A DNA stretch of 64,000 nucleotides from Fructilactobacillus fructivorans (GTDB taxonomy: Bacteria; Bacillota; Bacilli; Lactobacillales; Lactobacillaceae), in assembly GCF_001434095.1 (NCBI RefSeq), contig NZ_AZDS01000004.1, forward strand, positions 1 through 64,000, written 5' to 3'. Numbering within the stretch: position 1 is the stretch's first letter; every line of letters starts with the position of its first letter. This document shows positions 50,924-59,912 of this stretch, piece after piece. The notes under the pieces are model-generated. The model saw nothing but the letters and a program-made list of their open reading frames with translations. It was not told where the DNA came from and did not search any database. The position numbers and the translations under genes are program-made.

Positions 50924-51693
50924 TATTTAACTTTTAAAGCTTGATCCATGGCTTTCTGTTCCGTTTGTTTTTGAACTTTAGCCTGCATCTGAGCCTTAAA
51001 GTCACTCATTGCTTTCTTCTGTAACTTAGCTTGATCAGCCTGTGACATCTTTGGATTTTCCGCCATGGCTTGCTGCATTTTAGCAGTCACGAACTGTTTT
51101 CCAGAAGCAGCTGTCTGTTGCTGAGCCTGTGGATTTTGTTGTGACTTCTTCATTTGAGCCGCCTGCTGTTTCATAGCTTGCCCAAATGCTTTCGCCTGTT
51201 CAGGCGTGAAGACCATGTATCCAGACTTTACATGGAAAGTATTGGTTCGTTTAATGAAGGATTCCTTTTGTGCAAACATAAAGAAGACCTTATAAAACGA
51301 ATTCTTATAAACCCAGTCTTGCTTCTTAGTGACTAGTTGATTAGAAGTGCCACCCTGTTTAATTTCATTAGTAGTGTCAACCGCCGGGGTCACGGTTGGT
51401 TTCTTTTGTTGCTTGTTCTTCTTATAAATAACGACTTTATTATTTGTCTGACCAATCTTTTTGTATAACAACATGTTAGCTTGGTCATTAACCGAGGTAA
51501 ATGAAGTCGTTTGCGTGGTGGTTTTCTTCTCCATCCCCAAGTGATTGTGATAGTTACCGATCATTAGTCCAATACTAATGATAATCAGTAAACCAAATGA
51601 GATGCCGATGATATTGGACCACTTTTTATTAGTAATCAAATTCCAACTTAAGAAGAAGCCAACTAAAAAGATAATAAATAAAATAAATATCAT
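50923..51693 (-). CDS. DUF4811 membrane protein
   Basis: A 256-residue membrane protein with two N-terminal helices (about 1-16 and 28-46) followed by a polar domain and a Gln/Lys/Met/Ala-rich coiled-coil C-terminus. It belongs to DUF4811, found beside DHA2 drug pumps in lactobacilli; function unknown. Its ATG shares one base with the stop codon of the pump (TAATG), so it is translationally coupled and probably acts with it. Confidence 0.85.
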   Translation of the reverse strand: MIFILFIIFLVGFFLSWNLITNKKWSNIIGISFGLLIIISIGLMIGNYHNHLGMEKKTTTQTTSFTSVNDQANMLLYKKIGQTNNKVVIYKKNKQQKKPTVTPAVDTTNEIKQGGTSNQLVTKKQDWVYKNSFYKVFFMFAQKESFIKRTNTFHVKSGYMVFTPEQAKAFGQAMKQQAAQMKKSQQNPQAQQQTAASGKQFVTAKMQQAMAENPKMSQADQAKLQKKAMSDFKAQMQAKVQKQTEQKAMDQALKVK

Positions 51694-53180
51694 TAGTCAT
51701 TGCCTCCTTCATCATCATTCTTGTCAGCAGGAACCATATATTTGCCCTTCTTTAAAAGGAAGGTGCTCAAAAAGGCAATGGCAGAAATTACAAAAGCAAT
51801 TCCAAAGGCTGCCATGTAACCCTTCAAAGTAGCGTTAATTGCGCCGGATTGATATGCTAATGGGTTAATCTTAAGCAAATGCTTAGCTGGCATATGATTG
51901 CTGGTAACGTTGGATAGGATTGAAATCATGACCGCCGTAGCGATTGAACCAGAAACTTGTCGAACCGTGTTATTAGCGGCAGTTCCATCACCCATCCGTT
52001 TGATTGGTAAGGCGTTCATTCCAGACGTCGTCACTGGCATCATTGACATTGAAACCCCAAACATTCTCGTAGCGTAAAGGATCGTAACATAAATTGTTGG
52101 AGTATCCTTAGTTAGAAAGATGAATGGGAAAGTTCCAACCGTCAAAAGGAACAGACCACCCATGGCAAGTCTTCTGGCACCAAACCGGTCAAAGAGTTGT
52201 CCTGTAACTGGACTCATTAATCCAGTTAAAATCGCTCCGGGCAACAGGGTTAGACCAGAATGGAAAGCACTCATTCCCCTTACAATCTGAAGATAAAGTG
52301 GCAAAACCATTTCAACTCCGACCATGGCCATGAAAACGACGGAACTGATTAAGGTTCCTAGTCGAAATTCACGGGCCTTAAAGACATCGAGATTAAGGAA
52401 GGGATGTTTCATAACTAGTTGACGCCAACCAAATAGAATAATGAAGATGACACCAATAATCAGTGACCAGATTACAACTGGACTGCCCCAACCGTCGTTT
52501 CCGACTGATGAGAATCCATATAGTAAACTACCAAAACCAATGGTAGAAAGAACTAATGAAAAGTAGTCTAGCTTACTCTTCTTGGTTGGTAGAACTGGTT
52601 TAACGAAGAAAAGTCCCAAAACGATTACTACTGCCACAATTGGTGCAATAATTCCGAATAGAGCACGCCAAGATGAAACATCAATTACCCATCCAGATAA
52701 CGTGGGGCCAATGGCAGGTGCTAAACCAACAACAATGCCGGCTAGTCCTAAGGCGAATCCACGTTTTTCAGGTGGGAAGATCGAAAGCATGATGGTCTGA
52801 AGCAGTGGCATGGCAATTCCCACTCCAACCGCTTGGACCAAACGTGCAATAAACAGAACGCTAAACGTAGGTGCCACCCACGCCGTGACCGTTCCGATTT
52901 CAAAAATGATCATTGCCGATAAATATAACCATTTAGTGTTAAAACGTCCACTCAACCAGGCACTAACTGGAATCAAAATTCCGTTAACCATCATGAATCC
53001 AGTCGTTAACCACTGAACGGTTGAGGTATTAACATTAAACGCATGCATCAACGTTGGAAAAGCCGTTGATAAAATGGTCTGATTCAGAACCGTACAGAAG
53101 GTTCCAACTAAAAGAATAATGACAAACATCGTCCGATTATACTTTTTTCCATTTGCATCAACAGCTGGAAAATTATGCAT
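51693..53180 (-). CDS. DHA2-family multidrug MFS transporter
   Basis: A 495-residue, 14-helix proton-driven exporter of the DHA2 family (EmrB/QacA/LmrB-like). Typical features: SGRFNTKWLYLSAMI after helix 2 and FALGLAGIVVGLAPAIGPTLSG (motif C in helix 5). Substrate unknown. GGGG lies before the ATG. The promoter at 53241 is divergent from merR and shares its palindrome, so the MerR protein likely controls it. Confidence 0.93.
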   Translation of the reverse strand: MHNFPAVDANGKKYNRTMFVIILLVGTFCTVLNQTILSTAFPTLMHAFNVNTSTVQWLTTGFMMVNGILIPVSAWLSGRFNTKWLYLSAMIIFEIGTVTAWVAPTFSVLFIARLVQAVGVGIAMPLLQTIMLSIFPPEKRGFALGLAGIVVGLAPAIGPTLSGWVIDVSSWRALFGIIAPIVAVVIVLGLFFVKPVLPTKKSKLDYFSLVLSTIGFGSLLYGFSSVGNDGWGSPVVIWSLIIGVIFIILFGWRQLVMKHPFLNLDVFKAREFRLGTLISSVVFMAMVGVEMVLPLYLQIVRGMSAFHSGLTLLPGAILTGLMSPVTGQLFDRFGARRLAMGGLFLLTVGTFPFIFLTKDTPTIYVTILYATRMFGVSMSMMPVTTSGMNALPIKRMGDGTAANNTVRQVSGSIATAVMISILSNVTSNHMPAKHLLKINPLAYQSGAINATLKGYMAAFGIAFVISAIAFLSTFLLKKGKYMVPADKNDDEGGND

Positions 53181-53240
53181 TATAAATGTACCCCTTTCAA
53201 AACTTAATTAGTTTAACTCGCGTAAATTGCGATATTGATA

Positions 53241-53269
53241 ACTATACAACTATCTAATGTATGTGTCAA
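53241..53269 (-). promoter_or_regulatory. Promoter of the DHA2 pump operon
   Basis: TTGACA (53264-53269), 17 bp, TATAGT (53241-53246), minus strand. The -35 is in the left arm of the shared palindrome. Confidence 0.85.
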
Positions 53270-53288
53270 CTTAATTGACACATACATT
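53256..53288. promoter_or_regulatory. Palindromic operator between the DHA2 pump and merR
   Basis: AATGTATGTGTCAA-CTTAA-TTGACACATACATT: perfect 14-bp arms with a 5-bp spacer. The core TGTCA-N7-TGACA matches TGTNA-N7-TNACA, the GlnR/TnrA-type MerR operator. Both -35 boxes lie within it. Confidence 0.85.
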
Positions 53289-53302
53289 ATTTTACATATA
53301 AT
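53275..53302 (+). promoter_or_regulatory. Promoter of merR
   Basis: TTGACA (53275-53280), 16 bp, perfect TATAAT (53297-53302). The -35 lies in the right arm of the palindrome. Confidence 0.88.
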
Positions 53303-53363
53303 GAATAGTGTATCATTTAACGGATGCATCGAGTTTGACAAAATAAAGAAAGTAGGTGCGCAT

Positions 53364-53843
53364 TTGGAAAATGAGAATGATCATGACGTAGCTGATCTTA
53401 ATGGCCGACTTGGTAAAATCATCGCAAAGAATAACATTTCGGTCGGAATTGGTGATATTTCAAAGTGTTCAGGCATTCCACAGAGTAAGATTCGTTATTG
53501 GGAGCAACGTGGTTACATTTCTTCCCTCCCAGTTCAGAAAAATCAAAATAAACGATATAGTATTCATACCCTGATTACCGTGCTACTAATTAAATCATAT
53601 CTAGAATCAGGCTTTACCTTAGTAACCGCAGTGAAAAAAGCCGAACGTCATGAGGAAATTAGTAAGGTCTTTAAAGAACTTCTTCTTGACCGAGTTAAAT
53701 ACGTTAAAACTCGGGACGGTAATTATTGCATTAACATGGGACCACTATCAGATGATCCAAGTAAATCAGTGGTGATCCAAATTATCGACGGTGACACTAA
53801 AATTAAATTAATGGACACACAAAAAACACTTCCTAATGAGTAG
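53364..53843 (+). CDS. MerR-family regulator, likely controlling the divergent drug pump
   Basis: A 159-residue transcription factor with a MerR-type winged helix (GDISKCSGIPQSKIRYWEQ, then NKRYSIHTLITVLLI) and a C-terminal region without an obvious ligand domain. I chose TTG 53364 with AGTAGG upstream; earlier in-frame ATGs (53301) fall within the -10 box or the leader. The operator type and divergent arrangement suggest it controls the DHA2 pump and itself; it is GlnR/TnrA-like in operator but has no sign of nitrogen control here. The terminator hairpin begins within its last codons. Confidence 0.85.
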   Translation: MENENDHDVADLNGRLGKIIAKNNISVGIGDISKCSGIPQSKIRYWEQRGYISSLPVQKNQNKRYSIHTLITVLLIKSYLESGFTLVTAVKKAERHEEISKVFKELLLDRVKYVKTRDGNYCINMGPLSDDPSKSVVIQIIDGDTKIKLMDTQKTLPNE

Positions 53844-53857
53844 GAAGTGTTTTTACT
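53821..53857. terminator. Bidirectional terminator, merR / gpmA
   Basis: ACACTTCCTA-ATGAG-TAGGAAGTGT with A and T runs; it overlaps the merR stop codon. Confidence 0.9.
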
Positions 53858-53874
53858 TACTAATTAACGTTAAA

Positions 53875-54573
53875 TTATTTGTCTTCGCCTAACTTAACCT
53901 TGTCTAAAACATTTAAATCTGAGTCAATGTCGTAAACAATTGGTTGACCAGTAGCAATTTCAACGTTCATGATGTCTTCATCAGAAATTCCTTCGATGTA
54001 CTTCGTTAAAGCACGAAGAGAATTACCGTGAGCAGCAACAATAACGTTCTTATTGTCTAAAAGCTTTGGAGCAATGTGGTCTTGCCAGAATGGAATAACC
54101 CGTTCCAAAGTAACCTTGAGGTTTTCACCACCAGGAATTGCTTTAGGATCCAAGTCAACATAACGACGGTCTTTAGCAGCTGAACCCGCATCGTTTGCGT
54201 CCAAAAGTGGAGGCAAAACATCATATGAACGACGCCAGATGTGAACTTGTTCTTTACCAAACTTTTCAGCGGCTTCGGCCTTGTTTTGACCTTGAAGTGC
54301 ACCGTAATGACGTTCGTTTAAACGCCAAGATTTGGTAACTGGGATCCATAATTGGTCACTTTCGTCCAATACGTAATCCAAAGTCTTAATTGCACGCTTT
54401 AAAACTGAAGTGTAAGCTTGATCAAACTGAATTCCTGCTTCGGCAATCAACTTACCAGCATTCTTAGCTTGCTTAACTCCCTCTTCACTTAAGTCAACGT
54501 CAACCCAACCAGTGAATTGATTTGATAAGTTCCATTCGCTTTGACCGTGTCTAACAAATACTAATTTAGCCAT
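53875..54573 (-). CDS. gpmA: 2,3-bisphosphoglycerate-dependent phosphoglycerate mutase
   Basis: It interconverts 3- and 2-phosphoglycerate in glycolysis. The phospho-His9 is in VRHGQSEWN, with [11 protein letters not shown] and the second His in [10 protein letters not shown]. 232 residues is usual. GAGGGG precedes the ATG. Codon use is strongly biased, as in a highly expressed glycolytic gene. Confidence 0.97.
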   Translation of the reverse strand: MAKLVFVRHGQSEWNLSNQFTGWVDVDLSEEGVKQAKNAGKLIAEAGIQFDQAYTSVLKRAIKTLDYVLDESDQLWIPVTKSWRLNERHYGALQGQNKAEAAEKFGKEQVHIWRRSYDVLPPLLDANDAGSAAKDRRYVDLDPKAIPGGENLKVTLERVIPFWQDHIAPKLLDNKNVIVAAHGNSLRALTKYIEGISDEDIMNVEIATGQPIVYDIDSDLNVLDKVKLGEDK

Positions 54574-54614
54574 TGTAATACCCCTCTTTTGTTTTAATCC
54601 AAGTTTATTTTACA

Positions 54615-55697
54615 TCATTTGAAGCATTTTTTCATTAACTTACTGATCCAACCCGGCTTTTTGTTCTTACCAACATCATCAACGTTCTGAACTCCCAGAA
54701 CATCCAACAGGAAGGTAAAGATGGGAACCGAAACAATTAGACCCCATGTTCCAAAGATGTGTTCACCAACTAGTAAGACCACAAAGGTGAAGAAAATCGG
54801 TAATTCAGTCTTAGCCGACATAAACTTAGGGTTTAGGACATAGGCTTCAAGTAGGTGAACCAACATGATGATGATGAAAATATAGATTACATATCTAAAG
54901 CCACCGACCATGTAACCAACCAGCGTCAGCGGAATTAGCGAAATGATCACTCCAGCAACCGGAATCAAACTAAGAAAGAAGATCATGACCGCCAGAATCA
55001 AAAGTTGTGGAATCTGCATAATCCACAGACAGATCGTCGTAATGGTGGTATTACAGATCGCGATAAAGAACTGCGCTTCAATTACCACCCCGAACGTCTT
55101 CACGAACGTTTTAGCAAAATACAAAATATCTGAGAAGAACCAGCCAAAGGTGCTGGTTAGAAATTTTTTCGAAAACCGTTTGACCTGCTTCAGTTCGAGG
55201 GTAAAGAAGAAACTTAGAAGAAGTGACATGAACATGGCAATTCCGGTTGTTCCAATACTAGTAATGTAACTAAAGATCAAGTTCATACTACCTTTAATCT
55301 GATTAGGAACGTTAAAATTCTTTAATAGCCAGAGAACCGAAGCCCTTACCTGGGGATTCTTGATCGAATGAGGACTTTCATAAAACGTGATCAGGGTCTT
55401 GGTCGTTTCTACTCCCTGCTCGGCAATTTTAGGTAGGTAGAGAACACTAACTAGGATAATGGCCCCAATGATCAACAAGTAGATTACAATCACCAAAATA
55501 GGAATTGGGATCTTAATTCGAGCGCGAATCCAGAGCACCAGCTTAGTGATTAGTAAGGTAAAAATAAAGGTCAAAAGAATGGTCGTCATCATTGAACGAC
55601 ATAGGTACAGTACCAAGATAATCAGCAATAAGACCGTTGCTCGTCTTAGTTTCGTGTTATTTAAAAATTTTTGCCACCAGTTTGTAATATTATCCAT
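54615..55697 (-). CDS. AI-2E family (PerM-like) membrane transporter
   Basis: A 360-residue membrane protein with about eight helices of the AI-2E (YdiK/PerM) family. The conserved region FLSLIPVAGVIISLIPLTLV is present. The substrate is unknown; some members export AI-2 or ions. GAGGA lies 14 bases from the ATG, farther than usual. It lies 41 bp upstream of gpmA. Confidence 0.88.
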   Translation of the reverse strand: MDNITNWWQKFLNNTKLRRATVLLLIILVLYLCRSMMTTILLTFIFTLLITKLVLWIRARIKIPIPILVIVIYLLIIGAIILVSVLYLPKIAEQGVETTKTLITFYESPHSIKNPQVRASVLWLLKNFNVPNQIKGSMNLIFSYITSIGTTGIAMFMSLLLSFFFTLELKQVKRFSKKFLTSTFGWFFSDILYFAKTFVKTFGVVIEAQFFIAICNTTITTICLWIMQIPQLLILAVMIFFLSLIPVAGVIISLIPLTLVGYMVGGFRYVIYIFIIIMLVHLLEAYVLNPKFMSAKTELPIFFTFVVLLVGEHIFGTWGLIVSVPIFTFLLDVLGVQNVDDVGKNKKPGWISKLMKKCFK

Positions 55698-55740
55698 TTT
55701 TAATTTAATTGATCCTCTTTTCCAAAGTTATGATTTTACC

Positions 55741-55990
55741 TCAAGATGATATGGTAACTCTTAACCCAGTTGCCTTCTTTGGTACGTCTGGAGTGCCCTG
55801 ATTAGATGTTTTACCATTATTTTTCAAACGATTAAACGATTATTAGATGAAGGCACCGCATGATTAACCTGTGCCTTCCTGTTATGTGGTGAGGAATTTG
55901 ATCGTTAATGTTATGAACACTTGTATATTCATGAAATAAGAAAATGGAGCAACCTAACATGACGATGATCCAAAGCCATTTCTTTTTCAC
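55741..55990 (-). pseudogene. Possible decayed small secreted-protein gene
   Basis: The 441-bp gap 55698-56138 holds one coding-like trace on the minus strand. From GTG 55990, seven bases after GGAGG, a 52-aa frame runs to 55832 with a signal-like start (KKKWLWIIVMLGCSIFLF). Reading continues in other frames as AQVNHAVPSSNNR and then KNNGKTSNQGTPDVPKK to a stop at 55741. The second frame change coincides with a tandem 8-bp repeat, AATCGTTT twice (55825-55841 region); collapsing it restores the frame. The first change would need one more base. It is either a broken gene or a real 52-aa peptide; no homologue is recognised. Confidence 0.35.
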
Positions 55991-56073
55991 GATTATTCCT
56001 CCATTTCAACCATAAGATGGAATATTTTTATTATACCATCGATTGTAATTTGGTGAAATTTGTGTCAGTCTAT

Positions 56074-56102
56074 TTTACGAGTTTCACAAAAAAGGTTATA
56101 AT
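56074..56102 (+). promoter_or_regulatory. cfa promoter
   Basis: TTTACG (56074-56079), 17 bp, perfect TATAAT (56097-56102), 37 bp before the cfa start. Confidence 0.7.
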
Positions 56103-56138
56103 GTCCTTATAACTATTGAATTAAAGAGAGGTTTTTAT

Positions 56139-57317
56139 ATGCTTGAAAAGACGTTTTATAGTGAATTTATCAAACACAGTTTTAATATTCCACTAAAGGT
56201 AACCTACTGGGACGGTTCAACTAAGACTTATGGTGAGGGTGAACCGAAAGCTCACATTACCATCCACAAAGCTATTCCAATCAAGGACATCACTAACAAT
56301 GCTTCGATTGCTTTAGGTGAAGCCTACATGGACGGTGTCATCACCATTGAGGGAATCTCATTGGAAGACTTGGTTGCAGCTGCTTACCTCGATACCAGTA
56401 GTTTTCTTCACAACAAGAAGTTTATCAAATGGTTACCAAAATCATCTCATTCCGAAGCTGCAAGTAAAAAAGATGTCCAAAAGCACTATGACATCGGAAA
56501 CGAATTCTACAAGATTTGGCTTGATAAAACCATGACTTACTCTTGTGGTTACTGGGAAAGCCCCGAAGACAGTCTTTACGATGCCCAAATGAATAAAGTT
56601 CATCACATTATCAAAAAGTTGAACCCTCAGCCTGGTGGTACCTTACTAGACATTGGTTGTGGATGGGGAACCCTAATGTTGATTGCGGCCAAAGAATACG
56701 ACCTAAAGGTCACTGGTGTCACCCTTAGCCAGGAACAATGTGACTACGTCAACGAACAAATCAAGAAGTACGGCTTAGAAGACGTTGCCGAAGTTCGATT
56801 ACAAGATTACCGTGAACTTCCAAAATCTGAGAAATGGGACTACATTACCTCAGTTGGAATGTTTGAACACGTTGGAAAGGAAAACCTCGACGAATACTTC
56901 AAGGTGGTTTCAGATCACCTCGCCCAAAACGGAAACGCTTTGATCCACGGAATCACTAGACAACAGGGTGGTGCCATCAACGGATGGTTGAACAAATGGA
57001 TCTTCCCAGGTGGCTACATCCCCGGTTTGACCGAAAACTTGGATCACATTATTGATAACGGGATGCAAATTTACGATCTTGAATCACTAAGACGACACTA
57101 TCAAAAAACTACGGAAACATGGGACAAGAATTTCAATGCTCACAGAAAAGAAATTGAAAACATGTTTGACGAACGTTTCTGTCGTATGTGGGACCTCTAC
57201 TTACAAGCATGTGCCGCATCATTTAAGGTTGGAAACATCGACGTTATGCAATACCTAATCTCCAAGGGACCAGCTGGTGCTTCACTACCAATGACCCGAG
57301 ACTACATGTATAAATAA
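56139..57317 (+). CDS. cfa: Cyclopropane-fatty-acyl-phospholipid synthase
   Basis: It adds a methylene group from SAM across double bonds of membrane lipid acyl chains, a stress response to acid and solvent. The SAM motif [11 protein letters not shown] is near 170, and GVTLSQEQ and SVGMFEHVG are typical. 392 residues matches the family. GAGAGG precedes the ATG. It is a single-gene unit with its own promoter and terminator. Confidence 0.96.
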   Translation: MLEKTFYSEFIKHSFNIPLKVTYWDGSTKTYGEGEPKAHITIHKAIPIKDITNNASIALGEAYMDGVITIEGISLEDLVAAAYLDTSSFLHNKKFIKWLPKSSHSEAASKKDVQKHYDIGNEFYKIWLDKTMTYSCGYWESPEDSLYDAQMNKVHHIIKKLNPQPGGTLLDIGCGWGTLMLIAAKEYDLKVTGVTLSQEQCDYVNEQIKKYGLEDVAEVRLQDYRELPKSEKWDYITSVGMFEHVGKENLDEYFKVVSDHLAQNGNALIHGITRQQGGAINGWLNKWIFPGGYIPGLTENLDHIIDNGMQIYDLESLRRHYQKTTETWDKNFNAHRKEIENMFDERFCRMWDLYLQACAASFKVGNIDVMQYLISKGPAGASLPMTRDYMYK

Positions 57318-57327
57318 CTTTACAGAT

Positions 57328-57372
57328 ATTAAAAGACGTAACTTCAATTTTTGAAGTTACGTCTTTTTTTAT
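57328..57372. terminator. Bidirectional terminator, cfa / azlD
   Basis: AAAAGACGTAACTTCAA and TTGAAGTTACGTCTTTT form a long stem with a T run on each strand. Confidence 0.92.
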
Positions 57373-57380
57373 TGATTAAG

Positions 57381-57713
57381 TTAAAGGACAAAAGTTAGTA
57401 GAAACACGGCCGCTAATCCAGCCATCACCGAAACTAACATGGATCGTGTCCAGTAAGCAATTCCAATCACTAGCACGGCGGCAATTAGTTCCGGTCCCTG
57501 ACCACTGATTGAAAAGGCATAGGATTGATTAATAAAAATATCCTTTACGACCAATGAAGTGAACAAACAGATCGGGACAAACTCCATCCATTCCATAAAC
57601 CACTTTGGAATTTTACGTTTCCTAAAAAATGCTAGTGGTATAAACCTTGGAGCTAAAGCAACTCCGAAACACAACAATATTAACAGAAAGTGCTGCATCG
57701 CATCCCATTTCAT
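57381..57713 (-). CDS. azlD: Branched-chain amino acid exporter small subunit AzlD
   Basis: A 110-residue membrane protein with three to four helices, partner of AzlC. FVPICLFTSLVVKDIF and the small hydrophobic pattern are typical. GGGAG precedes the ATG, 15 bp after the azlC stop. The pair exports branched-chain amino acids or their analogues. Confidence 0.9.
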   Translation of the reverse strand: MKWDAMQHFLLILLCFGVALAPRFIPLAFFRKRKIPKWFMEWMEFVPICLFTSLVVKDIFINQSYAFSISGQGPELIAAVLVIGIAYWTRSMLVSVMAGLAAVFLLTFVL

Positions 57714-57728
57714 AACAATTCTCCCAAC

Positions 57729-58505
57729 TTATTCCTTTGGTGTTCCCGCAGGGTTTTTAAACGTCTTAAGAAAAATACTCTTTTTATGGGTCTTATGTCT
57801 TCGACTCCGAAAGTACTTATCAAGCATGAAACCGACAAATGAAGCTACTAAGGTCGCCGCTACTAATCCCAGCGTTGATTTAGTTAACACTAGGAAGAAG
57901 ATCGCAAGGCCAGCAGCAAGAAATGCGATGAACACTTTTAGCAAATCCTTTAGTTGCATCACAATCATGTATAAGAAAAGTGCGGTTAATGCAAAATGCA
58001 CCACGGTTAAATCGATGGTTAAAGCTGAACCAATCAAACTCCCTACCAGATTACTAATGGTCCAGAAAAACAGCGTAAAATGTTCAACTTGAAGAGCGTC
58101 CTTGGGCGTCCACTTCTTATCCGTTGAAAACTTCAGATAGTTCACGGCATAGTTCTCATCATTTAGCGAACAGGCAAAGAAGAACGTAAAAAGCGTATTC
58201 TGTCCATGAAGATACTTTGAAAGACTCGAGCCTAGCAAAGCATATCGTAGTTCAAGGAAAAATAGCATCAAAACGATCGTTAAAAGTGGCGAATTAATGG
58301 TTAACATGGATGCGATCAAAAATTGAGCTCCACCAGAAAATACCAGTAGTGAAACCAAGATCGTGTTAAAAGTGTTAAACCCAGCCGCATGCAATAGAAT
58401 CCCACAAGCTAATCCAATGGGAATATAGCTCAAATCTAAAGGGAATGAAACCTTTAAATTCTCTTTCCAAGCAGATTCGTTAGGATTCGGTACTAATTTT
58501 GTCAA
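57729..58505 (-). CDS. azlC: Branched-chain amino acid exporter large subunit AzlC
   Basis: A 258-residue membrane protein of the AzlC/YgaZ family. The signature SYIPIGLACGILLHAAGFN near the start and ELRYALLGSSLSKYL are typical. The start is TTG 58505 with GGAGG upstream. It forms an operon with azlD. Confidence 0.92.
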   Translation of the reverse strand: MTKLVPNPNESAWKENLKVSFPLDLSYIPIGLACGILLHAAGFNTFNTILVSLLVFSGGAQFLIASMLTINSPLLTIVLMLFFLELRYALLGSSLSKYLHGQNTLFTFFFACSLNDENYAVNYLKFSTDKKWTPKDALQVEHFTLFFWTISNLVGSLIGSALTIDLTVVHFALTALFLYMIVMQLKDLLKVFIAFLAAGLAIFFLVLTKSTLGLVAATLVASFVGFMLDKYFRSRRHKTHKKSIFLKTFKNPAGTPKE

Positions 58506-58631
58506 TTGAAATCCTCCACTTGATTTCTCGAATAAAATATTTAAAAAAATTAATCAACTTTTTGCGTACAATGTTTATTATAAGAAAAAATGGTGAAATA
58601 ACAAACCATAATTTGATTCTAACGGTAATTA

Positions 58632-59912
58632 TTAGAAAAAGCTAACTACATCACGATACAATCTCACAAAGAAATTAACCTTATCAACGCTTTGCCCGGT
58701 AACAATTGGCGCCTTACCACCACTCTGATTTAAGAACTCAACTTTCTGATTTTTAAATCCAACTTGATTTGTTCCGATTTTTTGATTTTTCAGCACCGGA
58801 GCCGTAATTTCATTATTTTTTGAAACCTTGGGATCAAGCTTAATTTTATTGGTAAATTGATCCGGTTGAGCAATTTTACCCCAAAGTGTGATGGACTTAG
58901 CCATTTTAACTTTAACTTCTTTTTGTTTTCCGTTCCTTACCCTTAATTTAAACTGGTCATTATCGTACTTCATGGGACGGTAATTCCTTATGACATGATC
59001 CATTAACTCTTTAGTAACCACAAACCGTTGGTTGGGTTTTGCGCCCATGATGACGGTGATGATCCGATGACCATGATGATTATCTAGGGTTCCTGCAAAG
59101 TTCTCACCCGCTTTTTTGGACGTTCCCGTCTTGAGACCATCCACATTTAAAGCTGGATTATAGTACCGCTGGCCCCTCAACATTTCGTCAGAAGTCTTAA
59201 CCACTTCTTTTTGTTTCCCAGAGGCATCACTGAACGTGTAATTTTCCTGCTTTGTGGTTTTCAAAACAGCAGGATCCTGATTAATTATCTTTTGAGAAAT
59301 AATGGCAGTGTCTCGTGCCGACATTTCGTTTTCGTCGTCTCCTTGAACTTTGGGTAAATTCATGGGAGCCACTTGTTCATTCGTCAGACCACACGCATTA
59401 TAAAATTGCGCGTCTCTAATTCCCAGTTTCTTAGCGGTAGAACGCATCGTTTTCGCAAAATTCTGACTGTTGCCAGCAACTTTATCACCAAGGGCCATGG
59501 CACTGGCATTAGCCGATCCAATTAAAGCGGATGAATAGAGGGACTTCACCGTATACTTCTTATGAGCATCTAGTTTAACGTTGGTAAATCCCTTCTTGGT
59601 ACTTAACTTAGCTACTTCTGGTGAGATTGTGACTTGATCATTCCACTTCAATTGATGATCATGAACTCGTTTCTGGACTATGTACGCGGTGAGTAACTTA
59701 CTCATCGATGCCGCTGGCAAATTCTTGGTGGCATTTTTTTGATAAATAATTTGTCCTGATTTAGCATCAACCGCAATTGCTGACTTACTGTCAATCTCAC
59801 CCGAATTAGCTTTAGCCAAAGTTTCTGGCACCATCGCCATAAAAGCGATCACCATAATCAAAAATGAAACAATCAAATGATATGCATTTGAATTACTTTT
59901 CTTTTTTTCCAT
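58632..59912 (-). CDS. dacA: D-alanyl-D-alanine carboxypeptidase (PBP5 family)
   Basis: A secreted penicillin-binding protein that removes the terminal D-Ala from wall pentapeptides. A signal or anchor helix spans about 11-33. The SxxK motif is SMSK (69-72), SxN is SAN (133-135), and KTG is at 261-263. The C-terminal beta-domain is typical, ending in a possible membrane-anchoring helix (NFFVRLYRDVVSFF). 426 residues. It overlaps the histidine kinase gene by 20 bp, so its expression is tied to the two-component system. Confidence 0.95.
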   Translation of the reverse strand: MEKKKSNSNAYHLIVSFLIMVIAFMAMVPETLAKANSGEIDSKSAIAVDAKSGQIIYQKNATKNLPAASMSKLLTAYIVQKRVHDHQLKWNDQVTISPEVAKLSTKKGFTNVKLDAHKKYTVKSLYSSALIGSANASAMALGDKVAGNSQNFAKTMRSTAKKLGIRDAQFYNACGLTNEQVAPMNLPKVQGDDENEMSARDTAIISQKIINQDPAVLKTTKQENYTFSDASGKQKEVVKTSDEMLRGQRYYNPALNVDGLKTGTSKKAGENFAGTLDNHHGHRIITVIMGAKPNQRFVVTKELMDHVIRNYRPMKYDNDQFKLRVRNGKQKEVKVKMAKSITLWGKIAQPDQFTNKIKLDPKVSKNNEITAPVLKNQKIGTNQVGFKNQKVEFLNQSGGKAPIVTGQSVDKVNFFVRLYRDVVSFF

